DNA from: Castanea sativa
Lineage: Eukaryota > Streptophyta > Magnoliopsida > Fagales > Fagaceae
Assembly: GCF_040712315.1 (NCBI RefSeq)
Contig: NC_134013.1
Span: 61,975,001 to 62,039,000, forward strand
DNA: 64,000 nucleotides
Direction of reading: 5' to 3'
Shown in pieces: positions 36,114 through 47,832 of this stretch; position 1 is the stretch's first letter, and each line of letters starts with the position of its first letter. The position numbers were made by a program, and so were the translations under genes. The notes under the pieces are model-generated. The model was not told where the DNA came from. It saw nothing but the letters and a program-made list of their open reading frames with translations, and did not search any database.

Positions 36114-38817
36114 TCTCAACAAAAAAAAAAAAAAAAGTTCTCGCATAAATAATTTGGTCTTAACTTTATGGTTGCATGTCATTTCATATACTATACGCCA
36201 ATCTTAATAATTGCAACTGTATTTCCAGTATGTTATACTTTTGTCTGAATGGCAACTTTTGGACATCCATGAGGTGTTCTTTGACCATATTCCATTAAAG
36301 TGTCTAACCACCAGTTCTGGCTAGTCATGTGGCTCTGGATGTTTGCTCCTGTGTGGTGTATGCTATTTATCTCTTAGATGGAATAAATAATTGTCTTCTA
36401 AAATTATGGGCTAGCAATTTAGTATTATATTACTAGAATTTTTTTTGTTAAAAAAAAATTACTCGAAACTTTTTTTTAATAGATACAATAACATTTTAAC
36501 ATGAATAATGTTAGACATACAAACTATTTACAAAAAATTTTACAAACTGTTGATATGGTGAGTTATTATTAGTAAATAAAAATGTAATATTAATGGTAGG
36601 TCTAGAAGAAAACTAATAAAGGGTTGGCCACATCAACATTTTATAAAAATACTGTAAAATAATTTATCTATAGCATTACTCTTTTAACGTATAGTATATG
36701 TTTCATGATGTAAGCTAGGTCCAAACCCCAAAACTCTTATTCAATAATAAAAAATCTTACTAGTTGAGCTAACTAGAACTTAAATATTACTAGAATTTAA
36801 TAGTTTGGGATGTGACTTATATGTAGTAATGCTTCTTTTGAATATTTATGATGATATTACAAGTTTTATTATACAAATTTTATAAACTATCGTGTCTAAT
36901 TTCGAATCATAATATAAAAAGTAGTAAAATAAATTTATTTATTATGTTGGTTACTGTGCATCAATCATGTACATTGTCGTGTCAATTTGTAAATTATATG
37001 TAGAAGTAGTAAAATTTGTAGTAACTTTAGTAATGTTTTATGATACATAATGTTCTTTTCTTTTGATGAAAAAAAAATATATATATATATATATATATTT
37101 GGGAGAAATTTTGGTGAAAATATTTAGTTACATGAAGAAGCGAACAATAGGTGACCAATTAATAGTTCATTTCCCCTCTTGTGCGAAGTTTTTCTCATAG
37201 GGAAAACAAATACCAAAATGTAATAGGCATGAATGTTAATTTGACTGTAGATTCACCAGGTTTGGTGACAATCTACTCAGTTTATCTGTTTGGTTCTTTT
37301 TTCTTTTCCTGTTTTTTAAATAATCAATTTGTTTGGTTCTTGGTCACTGTTTCAATTAGGGAAAGCCCATTACATTGCAAAATAATAACAAATGTTTGTA
37401 TACCGTTCTGCCTTTTGATAATACTACAATTAATTATACTGCTTAAGGTTTGTTCTTACATACTCATTGACAACAACATATGATATGTATCCGTGAACGC
37501 ACTAATTACTACAGACGCTGGACATATGCTATTGTTATTCCTCATTATTGCTCTTGCAGGCGTGGGATTTTCAGTTGAGAGAATCAAGACAGTGTGAAAA
37601 GCATGATCCACAAGCAGCAAAATACGGTGAAAACAATCCTGAATTTATGATCAAGAATTATGTCAATATTATCCAAGAATCTTCCTTGACAAAACCAAAG
37701 GTATCACAAGACCTATATGAGATGAATTGCTCCACAATATGTGAGGACTTCCTTTCAGAAAATGTAAGTCATTCTGACTGGTGTTAGATTTATTGATCAG
37801 AAAGTTTACTTTTGGAATGATGACCATACGAATCAAACTATGCATAGTTTTTTAGAATGTCACAAATAAGAACCTTCAGCTTACTAGTTGAACTACTAAA
37901 AGAGATGTCTTATGGAGAAGCTTAAACTATCACCTTAACCTCTAGTAAATTTTTTTTATTGTTGTCAAGCATTTGTATCAGAAACTGGTCTAATAAGGAT
38001 TACATCATAAACAATATTGCATACATCGTGAATTTTGTTGCATCTGATATGTTCTATGTTTGGTTACCCTGCAATTACAGTTGTTAAATTATGACAGCAG
38101 AAGCTAGAGCTTAGTATGAATGAGCAGAATATCTATGTAATTCTATGGATTGTGACTTGATTTGAAAACTTTCAATTGGTTGATTATATTGTGGAAGCCA
38201 TCTAATAGACGACGTGGAAGACAAACCTCTTTCAGCTAATATTGTGCCCATTCCAATAAATCTTCAAACTTTGTTTATTCTTTCTTGGGTTATTATTGGA
38301 CAAACTGCAGAATCACTCGAATCCTCCCCTGTCAAACAATAAAACCTCAAAAGGAGAAAGCATCAACTAATCAAAAGTAGAATTATCACCAAAGTTCATG
38401 TTGACTGAACCCAAAACATGCAGTAGCACCGGCCATGTCCCGGCTAAGCAGCAACCTCTTCTGGCGAGCAGTGATAATGTGAATGGGGTAATTAAAAACT
38501 TTGATATGGAATTGCTGGCACAGAACAGAGGCCAAGCCATGTTGCGCTACAAGGAGAAAAAGAAAACTCGAAGGCATAGTTCTTATTTCCTTCTTGTCGT
38601 GTGTTTGTATATCTTGTTATGTCTCTAGCTCATTTGTTTGTCATTTAAAAATTGGATTAACTTCAACATTCATATCTGATATATAGTTTGATATAATGCA
38701 AAAAGGTATGATAAGTACATCCGATACGAGTCCAGGAAGGCCAGAGCTAATACCAGAAAGAGAGTAAAAGGTCGATTCGTGAAGGCAAGTGAAATTCTTG
38801 ATCATGTTGAAATGTAA
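35098..38817 (+). CDS. CONSTANS-like B-box/CCT transcription factor with in-frame stop
   Basis: Predicted exons are 35098-35913, 37560-37763, 38311-38573 and 38706-38817. Residues about 20-62 form B-box 1 ([20 protein letters not shown]...) and 67-105 B-box 2 ([16 protein letters not shown]...). [20 protein letters not shown] after them is typical of COL9/COL10-type (group II) proteins. The CCT domain ([34 protein letters not shown]) is split by the last intron. A TAA at 38368-38370 lies in frame between exon 2 and the CCT domain, giving 359 instead of 464 residues. The last intron has a GC donor (AAG/GCATAG). The family acts in nuclear light, clock and flowering control. It may be a truncated allele, a pseudogene, or spliced differently. 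Confidence 0.82.
35994..36150 (+). mobile_element. Short poly(A) retroposon in BBX intron 1
   Basis: A 125-bp insert (36010-36134) is flanked by 16-bp direct repeats, AAGTTCTCGCATAAAT, at 35994-36009 and 36135-36150. It contains an (AT)n tract (about 36068-36110) and ends TTTCTCAAC plus a long A run. Target-duplication length and tail indicate LINE-machinery retroposition of a short RNA. Confidence 0.88.
36494..36690. mobile_element. MULE-type MITE in BBX intron 1
   Basis: The element 36503-36681 (179 bp) has about 53-bp inverted ends, starting GAATAATGTTAGACATA and, reversed, GAGTAATGCTATAGATA. Flanking 9-bp repeats TTTTAACAT and TTTTAACGT match at 8 of 9 positions. There is no coding capacity. 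Confidence 0.75.
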
Positions 38818-40592
38818 TGCGAAAGCTTTGGAGAATTTCATCCCCAAATTCAGTCTGCAAATTATAAATATTTCCCACAAGGAATTTCCACTGCAGGAAT
38901 TTCATTTAGATGGCATAATGTCTAAATTTCTATTATATTGTTTCATTTGTTAAGTCTGATTAATTCTGGCAGTTCGTAGGTTAAATTAATTGGAGTTGTT
39001 TTTATGTTAAAATACATGATTGACTTTGGAGAGAATCACATTATCTGTAAATTTTTCCTGCAAAAATGGCATTATTCTCCTACATCTATGAAAACAACTT
39101 TTTTATTTTCCTCTCTTTTTACCTAGGGGAATGGGATTAAAAAAATTAAATATTAGCTATATGTATCAGATTTTTAGGTGATTGATATTTGATACTAATA
39201 TAGTCAGATTTTAACATATAATAGTATCAGCCCATCTGCCCATGAATCACATTTTCTTTCTTTTTTTGAAAATGAACTCTAAAATAGTTGTACGGGCGGC
39301 CTTTGAGTTATTACAGCGACCTATGTGGATTAGGCAGATAATTTAAGGAACTTGCAACTTGCAAGAGCGTGCAAATTGTTTCTTAAGTCTTATTTGAGTT
39401 ATAAAATCAATACTTTGCCATAAAGTCTTAAAAGATTAAAGGTAACTTTGTAATTGATTGTCCATTTTGAGATTATTATTATTTCAAATTTCTACTATAC
39501 TTCTACTGCTTTTGTATTGGAAAGTAGTACATTATTCTATCAATTCAGTGGGATACTTTTCTGAGTTTTCTCAAAATGCCCAAGTGTTCGTTATTACAAA
39601 AACCAACTGTATACACGTACTTAAACATGAATTCATGAATTTGATATGTATTCAATGAGATGCCAAATTAATTTCTTCTATTTAAATTGCTTTTGATATG
39701 ATAACTTTAGAAAGTTTGGATAGTTTATAAAAGAGTTCCAAATTCCACATATACAATGGTTGTGACGGCAAAGCCTATTTTAACAGATTCACCAATATCA
39801 TATTCAATTAATCACAAACTCACCTTCTAAAAAAAAAAAAATCACAAACTCGTGAAATGTACTATAATCTATACATTTCTTTTTATAAATTTTTTTAAAA
39901 TAATATATTATATTTAGTCGTATTTAAAAGAAGAAGACTCACCAATTTTCTCTTCTGAGTTCCCTCATCTTTTTTTTCCCTCTTTCATGATTGCATATAA
40001 GCATCTCCTAATTATACTTATGGACACTCTACAAATGCAACAATTTATTCAGCTATTTTCTTGTCCATTTACTCTACATATGTATTTTTTCTATCTCAAT
40101 TACTCTTCATATGCATGTTTAGGGTGTATTTGGTTGATTGATATTAATTGTTCCTTTTTTAAATGGATCATATTCTTTTAACTTCAACTAAACTTTCTAA
40201 ATTTTTACTATGGTGCATTTCGAACTTTTCTTTATCTTAATGAGATTATCATGATAAACTTTCTAAATTTTAAAGTTTGTATGCAAGTAGCAGAATAGGA
40301 CCAAAGGCTCATTTTGTAAAAGTACTAGGCTCGACTTCCCTTTCTCACAAAAGCCCAGACCAGTGGTTGTCCACTTGTGCTACAACACGTGTCTAGGGCA
40401 TAATCCAGCAGAATAAAGGAAGCCTCTCAATGAGGATAAGTCAAAAAGTGATGGAATTGGTTAAAAACATGCGGTTGACGTGACACAATAAAAAGGAATC
40501 ATTTTATTTATAAAATTTAATTTGAACTATGAAATAAATCTTGTGTATGTGTGCACAGGCTATCAGAGGGTTCATAGAGATTTTTGATAAGT
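38818..40592. other. Non-coding DNA downstream of BBX
   Basis: AT-rich, with the probable BBX 3' UTR at its start. No gene was recognised. A tiny poly(A) insertion with target duplication lies at 39810-39851. Confidence 0.5.
39810..39851 (+). mobile_element. Micro-retroinsertion of a poly(A) tail
   Basis: AATCACAAACTC is directly repeated at 39810-39821 and 39840-39851. Between the copies lies only ACCTTCT followed by A residues (18 nt). This looks like target-primed insertion in which almost only the poly(A) tail was copied. A chance duplication is possible. Confidence 0.6.
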
Positions 40593-40874
40593 CTAAGTAT
40601 CCGTTTGGATATAAATTATTGTTACGTTTTTGCGTTTTGCGTTTGCTCTTTTTTTTTTTTTTTTTTCGTTTCTGCTGCGGAAGGGGGACAAAATGCGCAC
40701 GGTACACGCATTGTGTGCGTACTGTGCATGTACTATGCGCATACTGTTCACGTACTTTTTCAGCAATTTTGTATTAAAAATGGATTCCGGAGTATTATTC
40801 TCACATTTACAAATTAATTTGCTACAGTGTTTTCAGTTTTCAGGAATAAGTTTTATCCAAACGGACCCTAAGTA
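40593..40874. mobile_element. hAT-type MITE
   Basis: A 268-bp element (about 40600-40867) with ends TCCGTTTGGATA and TATCCAAACGGA, the widespread plant hAT-MITE terminus. It is flanked by CTAAGTA at 40593-40599 and 40868-40874, in line with an 8-bp duplication that has changed at one base. Inside are a T run and a block of alternating GTGC/GCAT/CGTAC words. It is non-coding. Confidence 0.82.
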
Positions 40875-41651
40875 ATTACATAGAAAATCTCTCAGGGATT
40901 GCCTTAAAGTGCTGATTAAAGGTTTCCAATTAAAAACCTCATGGATCTCAAGAGGTATTAAGAACAACACTAAACTAACCTCTTTGAATTAATGAATCCA
41001 TTTCAAATGGAATTTTATTTTCCCTAAATGTTTTTTAGTATGCTGGCCATGGTTTGGTTTGAATAATTGTATTTATGGGTATCTTAATTTGGCCTATATA
41101 TTATATTTAAACTGTATATGGAAGCAACACACTAAAGCCAAAAGGCTAACTTAGCCCAAAAACTGTGTTACTCCAAAGCCGAGGTCTTAGAACTGAAAGC
41201 CTTCTTGACAGGTTTATCATGACAACCAAAGAAAAAGAAACCATTGGTACAATTGCCTGATTTTGCCAAGTTTATTTAAGAACGTAGGATATTGGAATTA
41301 ATCCATGAACCAGCCTGTGTCTGTCCTTGGTAATATGATACATCTGGGAAGCTGGTTCTTTTTCTTGGTACCATAATGCATCTGGGAAGGTGGCAGATAT
41401 ATTGCGAACATTGGTGGGATTGATGGCAGATCCATAGACAGCCTCTGAAAATTGCTGCTTATTTATTAAGTTGACTGTGAACTTAGCCTTATATATCCTA
41501 TGGTTTTCAAAAATCATAACACATACTAACATAAACTAAAAAGGCATAAAACGTCGTATGAGTTGTTCACTTCTCTTTCTAAACAAAAAAAAGGAACAAT
41601 AAATCTTATAGGAGCCTCTGTATACAAAAGAGTTCTTCTATAGTCACAACT
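40875..41651. other. Non-coding DNA, one unexplained open frame
   Basis: A minus-strand frame of 86 codons (41272-41532) with no recognised domain lies here. It lacks clear support as a gene. Otherwise nothing was recognised. Confidence 0.4.
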
Positions 41652-42027
41652 TTAACGTAAGGGCAAATTATAACTTACTCGATTTGATTGAAATTTAAGT
41701 TACTTATATATGGTTTGAAATTTAACATTTTATCCACATAAGGTTAGCTTACTAAGAGTTCCATAATGCATCTTTGTTAAAAATAAGGTTAAATATATAA
41801 TTTTGTTCCACTTTTATATCTCACTCCTCCAAAAACACAAAAATACAAGATCAAATAAGATAAAAAAGAATCCAGCATAACACTTGCATCAACTGCAGGT
41901 AGGCAACTTAAATTTCAATCAAATCTCAGTGGATAAAGTGTCAAATTTCAAATCATAGGTAGACAACTTAAATTTCGGCCAAACTACAAGTGGGTATTAA
42001 GTAAGTTGTAATTTGCCCTTAACGTAA
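41652..42027. mobile_element. MULE-type MITE with perfect 9-bp target duplication
   Basis: The element 41661-42018 (358 bp) has inverted ends GGGCAAATTATAACTTACT and, reversed, GGGCAAATTACAACTTACT, with further mirrored GAAATTTAAGTT words inside. TTAACGTAA flanks it on both sides (41652-41660 and 42019-42027). There is no open reading frame. The 9-bp duplication places it with Mutator-type elements. Confidence 0.92.
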
Positions 42028-43820
42028 GTGATTGTGAATAACTGTCTATCACTTTTACATCATCCAACCACTTTTTCTTTACTATTCATAGTAACCACAT
42101 TAGGGTATGACAAATGCATTATGATATATGGCAGATTGGTAGTATCTCTAGATAGTTTTTTCTTATCTACGTGACTACATCCATAGGATACTTGATATAA
42201 GAGTAAACTAGAAGAGTTAAATCTAAAATAGTGATTTGGAGGCAGATCTAGGGATGAGATTTTTATGGGAGAAATTGCAGGTCAGCCTACCCAGCACACG
42301 ACACCAATTGTCAAAAGTTAAAGCACTCAAGCACAACAAAGAATATGGTTCTCATGCCTTAGTCCGAAAGCCACTTCCTCATTTACCAAGAAATAGCTAA
42401 GATTTTCAACAACAACAACAAAAAAAGCTAAGATTTTAGTACCAATGTGCTCAATGCCTCAATAGCTCATCCACATTTGACGCTACCCAAGTCTAAAGTC
42501 ACCACAAATTTCACACAAAAACAGAAATCATGGTTATATAAATTAAAGTAGGTTTTGATTGATGTAAAAAATAAATAAAATTAGTGTCAATCTTTAGAAT
42601 TATGGTTAAATAATTAAATTTATTATTTTTTAATAACTTGAACTTTTGAAACAGTTACTGATTTACCACCAATAATGATTTAACATGAAATTGATGTTGC
42701 AATAATCATAATTTTTCACCTTAATAAAAATGAAATTAAGGCTTCGTTTATTTTGTTGTAAATTTTTTTAACATTTTATCATTTTTATTTCATTGTAAAA
42801 TTGATCAAATTTGAAAATGTTTTATGTTACCCATAAAATTAATTGTAAAATGTTATAAAATGTTTTATCTTAAAGAACTTAGTAAAATATTTTACAAAAA
42901 CGCATAGGGTCTCTTCTCCTATCTGATGGCGGTGCAAACCCATCAACATAGTTTGTACTTAAAAATTTTACCTACCATATTAAACACTTTAAATTATTTT
43001 CATTAGATTTATCTATATATATATAATTAGTAAAATCCTATATATATATATATATATATATGCTTGACGCTGGATCAACTGAGCTGATACACTGAGTCCA
43101 GTTGAAATAAACAAACATTTTAACGACTTCTATACATATTTTTCTTATTGAAGTCCAAAAAGATTTCCACGGGCTCCTTTAACAACGCGGAGACTTCAGC
43201 GTCTCAGCCATGTGAGACATGTCTCGGTCCCTGAGCTTTCCTAGTCCTAGATTCTCTCTCTTTTTGACTCTGAGATGGCCATATTAACATGTCCATTGCA
43301 CCCAGGAACCTTCATAGCTCTCCCACTCTTATCTTCTCTCTGTAACCAGTAAGTCATTTCAATCTTGTCTCTTCAGTTATATATTTCTTTATTTGCATAC
43401 TATATGTTATGCTCAGTTGCTCTGATCTCTCTCTCTTGCACTTAAACTCATTTATCCAGTTGTACTAGTTTTCTATTGTTCTTTTTAGTACTGGGGTTGT
43501 ATTATTTTTATTTTTTAAAATATTTAATATGAATCTACCTGTTTTTATTGTCCCTTCTGTTTCCACAACTACTAATGAAGGATTTTATTCAATCTTGTAC
43601 CTTCTAATCCACATCCCAACTAACGTTTCCTTTCTTTATTCATTTCTCACCCACTTCACTAGAGCTGATTATTAGCATACTTCTCAGAATATGTGTTTGT
43701 TCCCATTTCTTCAAGTTCTTTTAGTCTCATTGTTTTGCTTGTAGGAGCTAAAAAATATAGAGTTGGATGATTGGTTTTTGTGTAGGATGTTATGCTTGAA
43801 ACCAATTCCCACCAAGAAAA
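42028..43820 (+). promoter_or_regulatory. Upstream region and likely 5' UTR of the BRO1 gene
   Basis: Mostly AT-rich, with an AT repeat near 43040-43062. A 5' UTR exon probably ends near 43349 (CCA/GTAAGTC) and joins at GCTTGTAG/GAGC near 43745, removing an intron of about 400 bp. Upstream ATGs at about 43767 and 43788 are out of frame with the main start, and the second would overlap it. Whether they are transcribed is inference. Confidence 0.5.
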
Positions 43821-44381
43821 ATGGGGTGCACTACTTCTATATATGCTGTTGGAAGGAAGAAGAAGAAGAGTGTCCCCGAAGTCGTGGTCTTTGTCCCATC
43901 AATGCGAATTCCAGTACAATCTGATCTTCAAAGGCCGCTTAGAGGGCTAATTCCAAAAGATCTTGCAGATAGGTTGTCTTGCCTTCGGAATCAGATTGTT
44001 TTGGTGGCAGAAGATACTGGTCTGGCCTTACAAATATATGTCTAGTATTGCTTAATTTCTGTTTATTCTTTTTGTTCTGTTTGGTTGCTGAGGAAATGTA
44101 GGAAACGAATAGGTACTAGAATATCATATTGGAGATGTTTTATTATGTTGGACCTAAGAATAAACACATTTGGCTTAGTTGGGATGAGCTTTTATATCTT
44201 AGAAATTCTTGTAGTTACAGTATTCTATCAGCAACCAAATGAATCGTGAATATAAAAGTGTCCTTACTGAGCAGAAATTGTACTTGCAGGTGGATCTGCA
44301 ATAACTGAACTACTGCGAGCACTTGAGGAGTACTTGTGTGTTTTGATTGGACTCACTAAGAAAGGTATCATAATTCATAAC

Positions 44382-44417
<36 letters not shown>

Positions 44418-47173
44418 GAGTTTCAAATGGAAAATAACCAGCATATGTAACAGAATATGGAGTTGAGGGACTCATACAATTCAAATGGAAGAATTTGGAA
44501 GATGGACGACATGTAAGACAATCAGAAATTCATTCTTGAATTTAACATAATTTGCTTTGATTGTTCTAGTCTTGTAACTGGGATTTGAAATTTGATAACA
44601 GGAAACATGTATAGCAAACTCCTGGTTTGAAGTACTATCAGTTGTTCACCTAATGGCAATGCTGACTTTGTTGGAGGCTGACTCGTTGATGATCCCTAAG
44701 GACCATTCTGGTTCTGGTATAAGGGTTGTATCTTCAGGTTTATAATTATCCATATCGATTCCATGTTTTCCCTTCAATTCTTTGTGGAGCCAATTTCCAT
44801 TAGATATTCTATATGTTGACTAATCAATAGTCATTTAAATGCCTACAACTAGATTGCAAGAGGGATGCTATTGATTTGTTACTTAAGGCAGCAGCGTATC
44901 TGGAGTTTTGTGTCCGGGATGTTCTGGTTCATATACCACCAGATATCAAGTATGTTAACATATTCCAGAGCTTTGGACTCCTTTATGCAGCTCTTACATT
45001 AAATTTTATAGGAGTAATTAACGAATTATATGCATATACCCAGGAAAAGGTTGCCAACAGATTTACAAGATGGTGTACTGGAGGCTATTTCTATTCAAGC
45101 ACTAGGCCAGGTATTCATCACTCAAGGTCTTCAATTTTTTTTGTCCTTTGATTTTTATTACTCAGACTCTCCAGAATCACAGATATCTGGGGTGCATCAC
45201 TTTTCAATTTTCTGGAGTCACCGCTGTGATGTCAGCTATTATGTGTTATTATACGCATAATTGCACATTAAAAGCAAAAACCTTTAGACAAACACTGACA
45301 AACAAAATCCCCTACTTAACAGGGAAAAAAAAAAGACATTTCCTTTCATTTTACATCAAAGCATACGAAATGTTTGTGTGTACGGAATTGAACAGGTACT
45401 GAAAATGCCAGGAATATTTGAAATTGCCAAGCACAAAACACCAACATGCACACAGAACACTTAGAATTTAACTTACCCCCCAAAAATATTGACTGCTGTC
45501 CAAAAGAAAAAACAGAACAACACATTATTTATCTAATTTTACTTCTGATTATTTATGGGTAATTATTTAACTCGCATTTTAATTGTTATAGTCGAATCTG
45601 AGTTAAAAGACATCCTTGATAATGATTTTGATAACACATTCAGGGAACTGAAATTCAGCTTGGTTTAGCTGTTGAATGTCAAAAGGCCACTTTATCAGTG
45701 AAGAGGAGGTTGGCATGTGAAGAGCTGAGCTATTTTAGTCAGGTCTGTGTATTCTCATCTTTCATAAGCAAAAAGCTGAACTCAACATCAAGCTCTTAAA
45801 CTATGCTTATTATCTGCATGAACTATATTTCGAGAACCCTGTTTAATAAAGAGTTCATTTCAATGTGATGAGCCTAATAGATCCGAATAACCTTTCAAGT
45901 GGCCTTAATTTTGTTTAGTGTAGTTTTCTTGAAAAATATTTGCTTGTTTGTGTATTCCTCACATGGTTTAGTGTACTTCTCCTATGTTTGATCAGGCTTA
46001 TCACCGCTTGTCAGAATGTGGCATGGACACCAATAATGGGTATGGAAAGAAGCTTCTTTGGTTCATCAAATGGAAATTCCTTGAAGCAAAGGTTTTCAAT
46101 GCTATCAATATCAAACTCTCATTATAATTTGTTCTCCTGGCCATGTTCAGTAAATGTTTTCTATCTGATTCTAACTATTCTATATTATATCATCAGGCTG
46201 CAGCTTACTACTACCATGGTCTAATCCTTGACAAGGGTAATGAACCATCATGTCATGTTAGTGCTGTGTGTTGTTTTCTCGCTGCTGAAGAAATTTTGTC
46301 AGAGTGCAAGAAGGCCTGCTTGAGCTTTTGCCTTGCAACTCCTGTCACCAGGTTGGTTTTGATTAGTACTGTAATGTATAGGTTATTATCTATGTACTCA
46401 AGTTACCATTTAAGAAAGGCCAAAATACATTGTCGGTCCCTAAACTTTAGCCCATGACTGATTTTAGTCCTTGAATTTTAAAGTAATTGCTTTTAGTCTC
46501 TAATAAACTTGAAGTGATCGCTATTAGTCCCTAAAACTTAAAGCGACCACTTTTAGTCCCAAATGCGTCTAATGGAGTGGGGAAATGTTAGGTTATAGTT
46601 TGGCTACACTATTTAAGGGACTAAACGTAATCACTTTAAATTTTATGGATTAAAATGGATTGTAGGCTAAAGTTTAGGGATTAATGGTGTACTTTCCCCT
46701 CTAAGAAACTTTTTTTTTTTTTGGCTCACAATTTTGTTTTTACTTTTTTCTTTTTGCTCACATTTTGTTTTTCCTTTTGGCAAGGGCTCCTCCGCTCTGG
46801 GGATCAATGAAGCATTTACAACAGAAAATTCCTGAGGTTGCATCAAGGAAGTCTCAGATGTATGGCTATCTCTTAGAACAAGAAAAGTAAGGGTTTTCCA
46901 AAGCAATCCTCATCTAAGTTTCTTTGATTTCCTCTCCTGATTACTATTACCTAAAAGATGAATATCGAAATTTTATGCAAAATTTTAAATTGGCAATGAT
47001 GCAGGGCTCTCCAAGCATTGCCTGACCTACCAGATTTCCAATTGTCATTAAGACCCGATGACTATCAACTGCCTGAAATTGATCCAGCATGGGATAGTGA
47101 AAAATGGGAAATTCAGGGCCAGCCTCTAAAAGAACACCTCAAGGATAGTGAAGATGAAATTGAAACTGAATGA
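43821..47173 (+). CDS. BRO1-domain protein (BROX-like), intact, 11 exons
   Basis: Exons: 43821-44019, 44290-44364, 44454-44512, 44602-44737, 44853-44949, 45044-45110, 45644-45742, 45996-46091, 46197-46351, 46785-46886 and 47005-47173. All junctions are GT..AG and in phase, giving 417 codons with no stop. The start MGC is a typical N-myristoylation/palmitoylation site, suggesting membrane attachment. Recognisable BRO1 stretches include ELLRALEEYL, WFEVLSVVHLMAML, LLLKAAAYLEFCVRDVL, AISIQALGQ, AVECQKATLSVKRRLACE, AKAAAYYYHGLILD and the C-terminal LRPDDYQLPEIDPAW. Related plant proteins are about this length. BRO1 domains bind ESCRT-III subunits in animals and fungi; the plant role is less clear. 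Intron 2 has a TC microsatellite and intron 9 a MITE. It converges on the CASP-like gene 660 bp away. Confidence 0.93.
46409..46708. mobile_element. MULE-type MITE in BRO1 intron 9
   Basis: The element 46418-46699 (282 bp) has inverted TTTTAGTCC/GGACTAAA-rich ends, starting GGCCAAAATACATTGTCGGT and, reversed, GGGGAAAGTACACC. Flanks TTTAAGAAA and TCTAAGAAA match at 8 of 9 bases. The splice sites of the intron are untouched. Confidence 0.78.
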
Positions 47174-47306
47174 ACGCTTACATGACCTCTTCTCATTTAT
47201 AGTAGTTGGATGCCAAATTTGCCAACTAGACTTCCTTACATTTTTATAAAAGCTAATATAATCACTACAGAACAGAAACAAGTTATGAATGTTTGTATCT
47301 TACTAT

Positions 47307-47340
<34 letters not shown>

Positions 47341-47832
47341 TCCGAACTCCATTTTACTGCTATTTAATCTCAGTGGCACGTGACATAGACGTTCAATGTC
47401 CACATCTTGGTAATTGTTTAATTGTTCATTAACAGTTCAACACCATCAATATGACACCTTGTACAGTTAATCTATAACCAAGACCAAGAGGGCAGTTTTC
47501 ATTCTATTTTAGTGCTTTCCTTCATTATAACACCCTAGATTAATACTAAATATACCACATCAAAATTTAATTTGAAAATGACCAGAGCCTTATAACTTAA
47601 TTGGCACATTCTTGTACTTTTAACATAAACGTCCAGGTCAAACAAAATGAATTTGAAAGTGGCCAACTCAAAATCAAATGCAGCTTCACATAAGAAGAGA
47701 TTATTAAGGAGCAGAAGCAGAAAACCCCAACATTATAATCTTTCTTTTGTTAAAAACAAAACAAAACTTCCCTACATTATGATGTAGCCCCAACTGGGTG
47801 TTTTCAAGTAATCGTTATGTTCTTTGGTGATT

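Noticed and set aside
41272..41532. Minus-strand open frame of 86 codons
   Set aside because: No recognised domain, no clear splice partners, and surrounding DNA is repeat-rich. It may be a fragment of something but cannot be supported as a gene.
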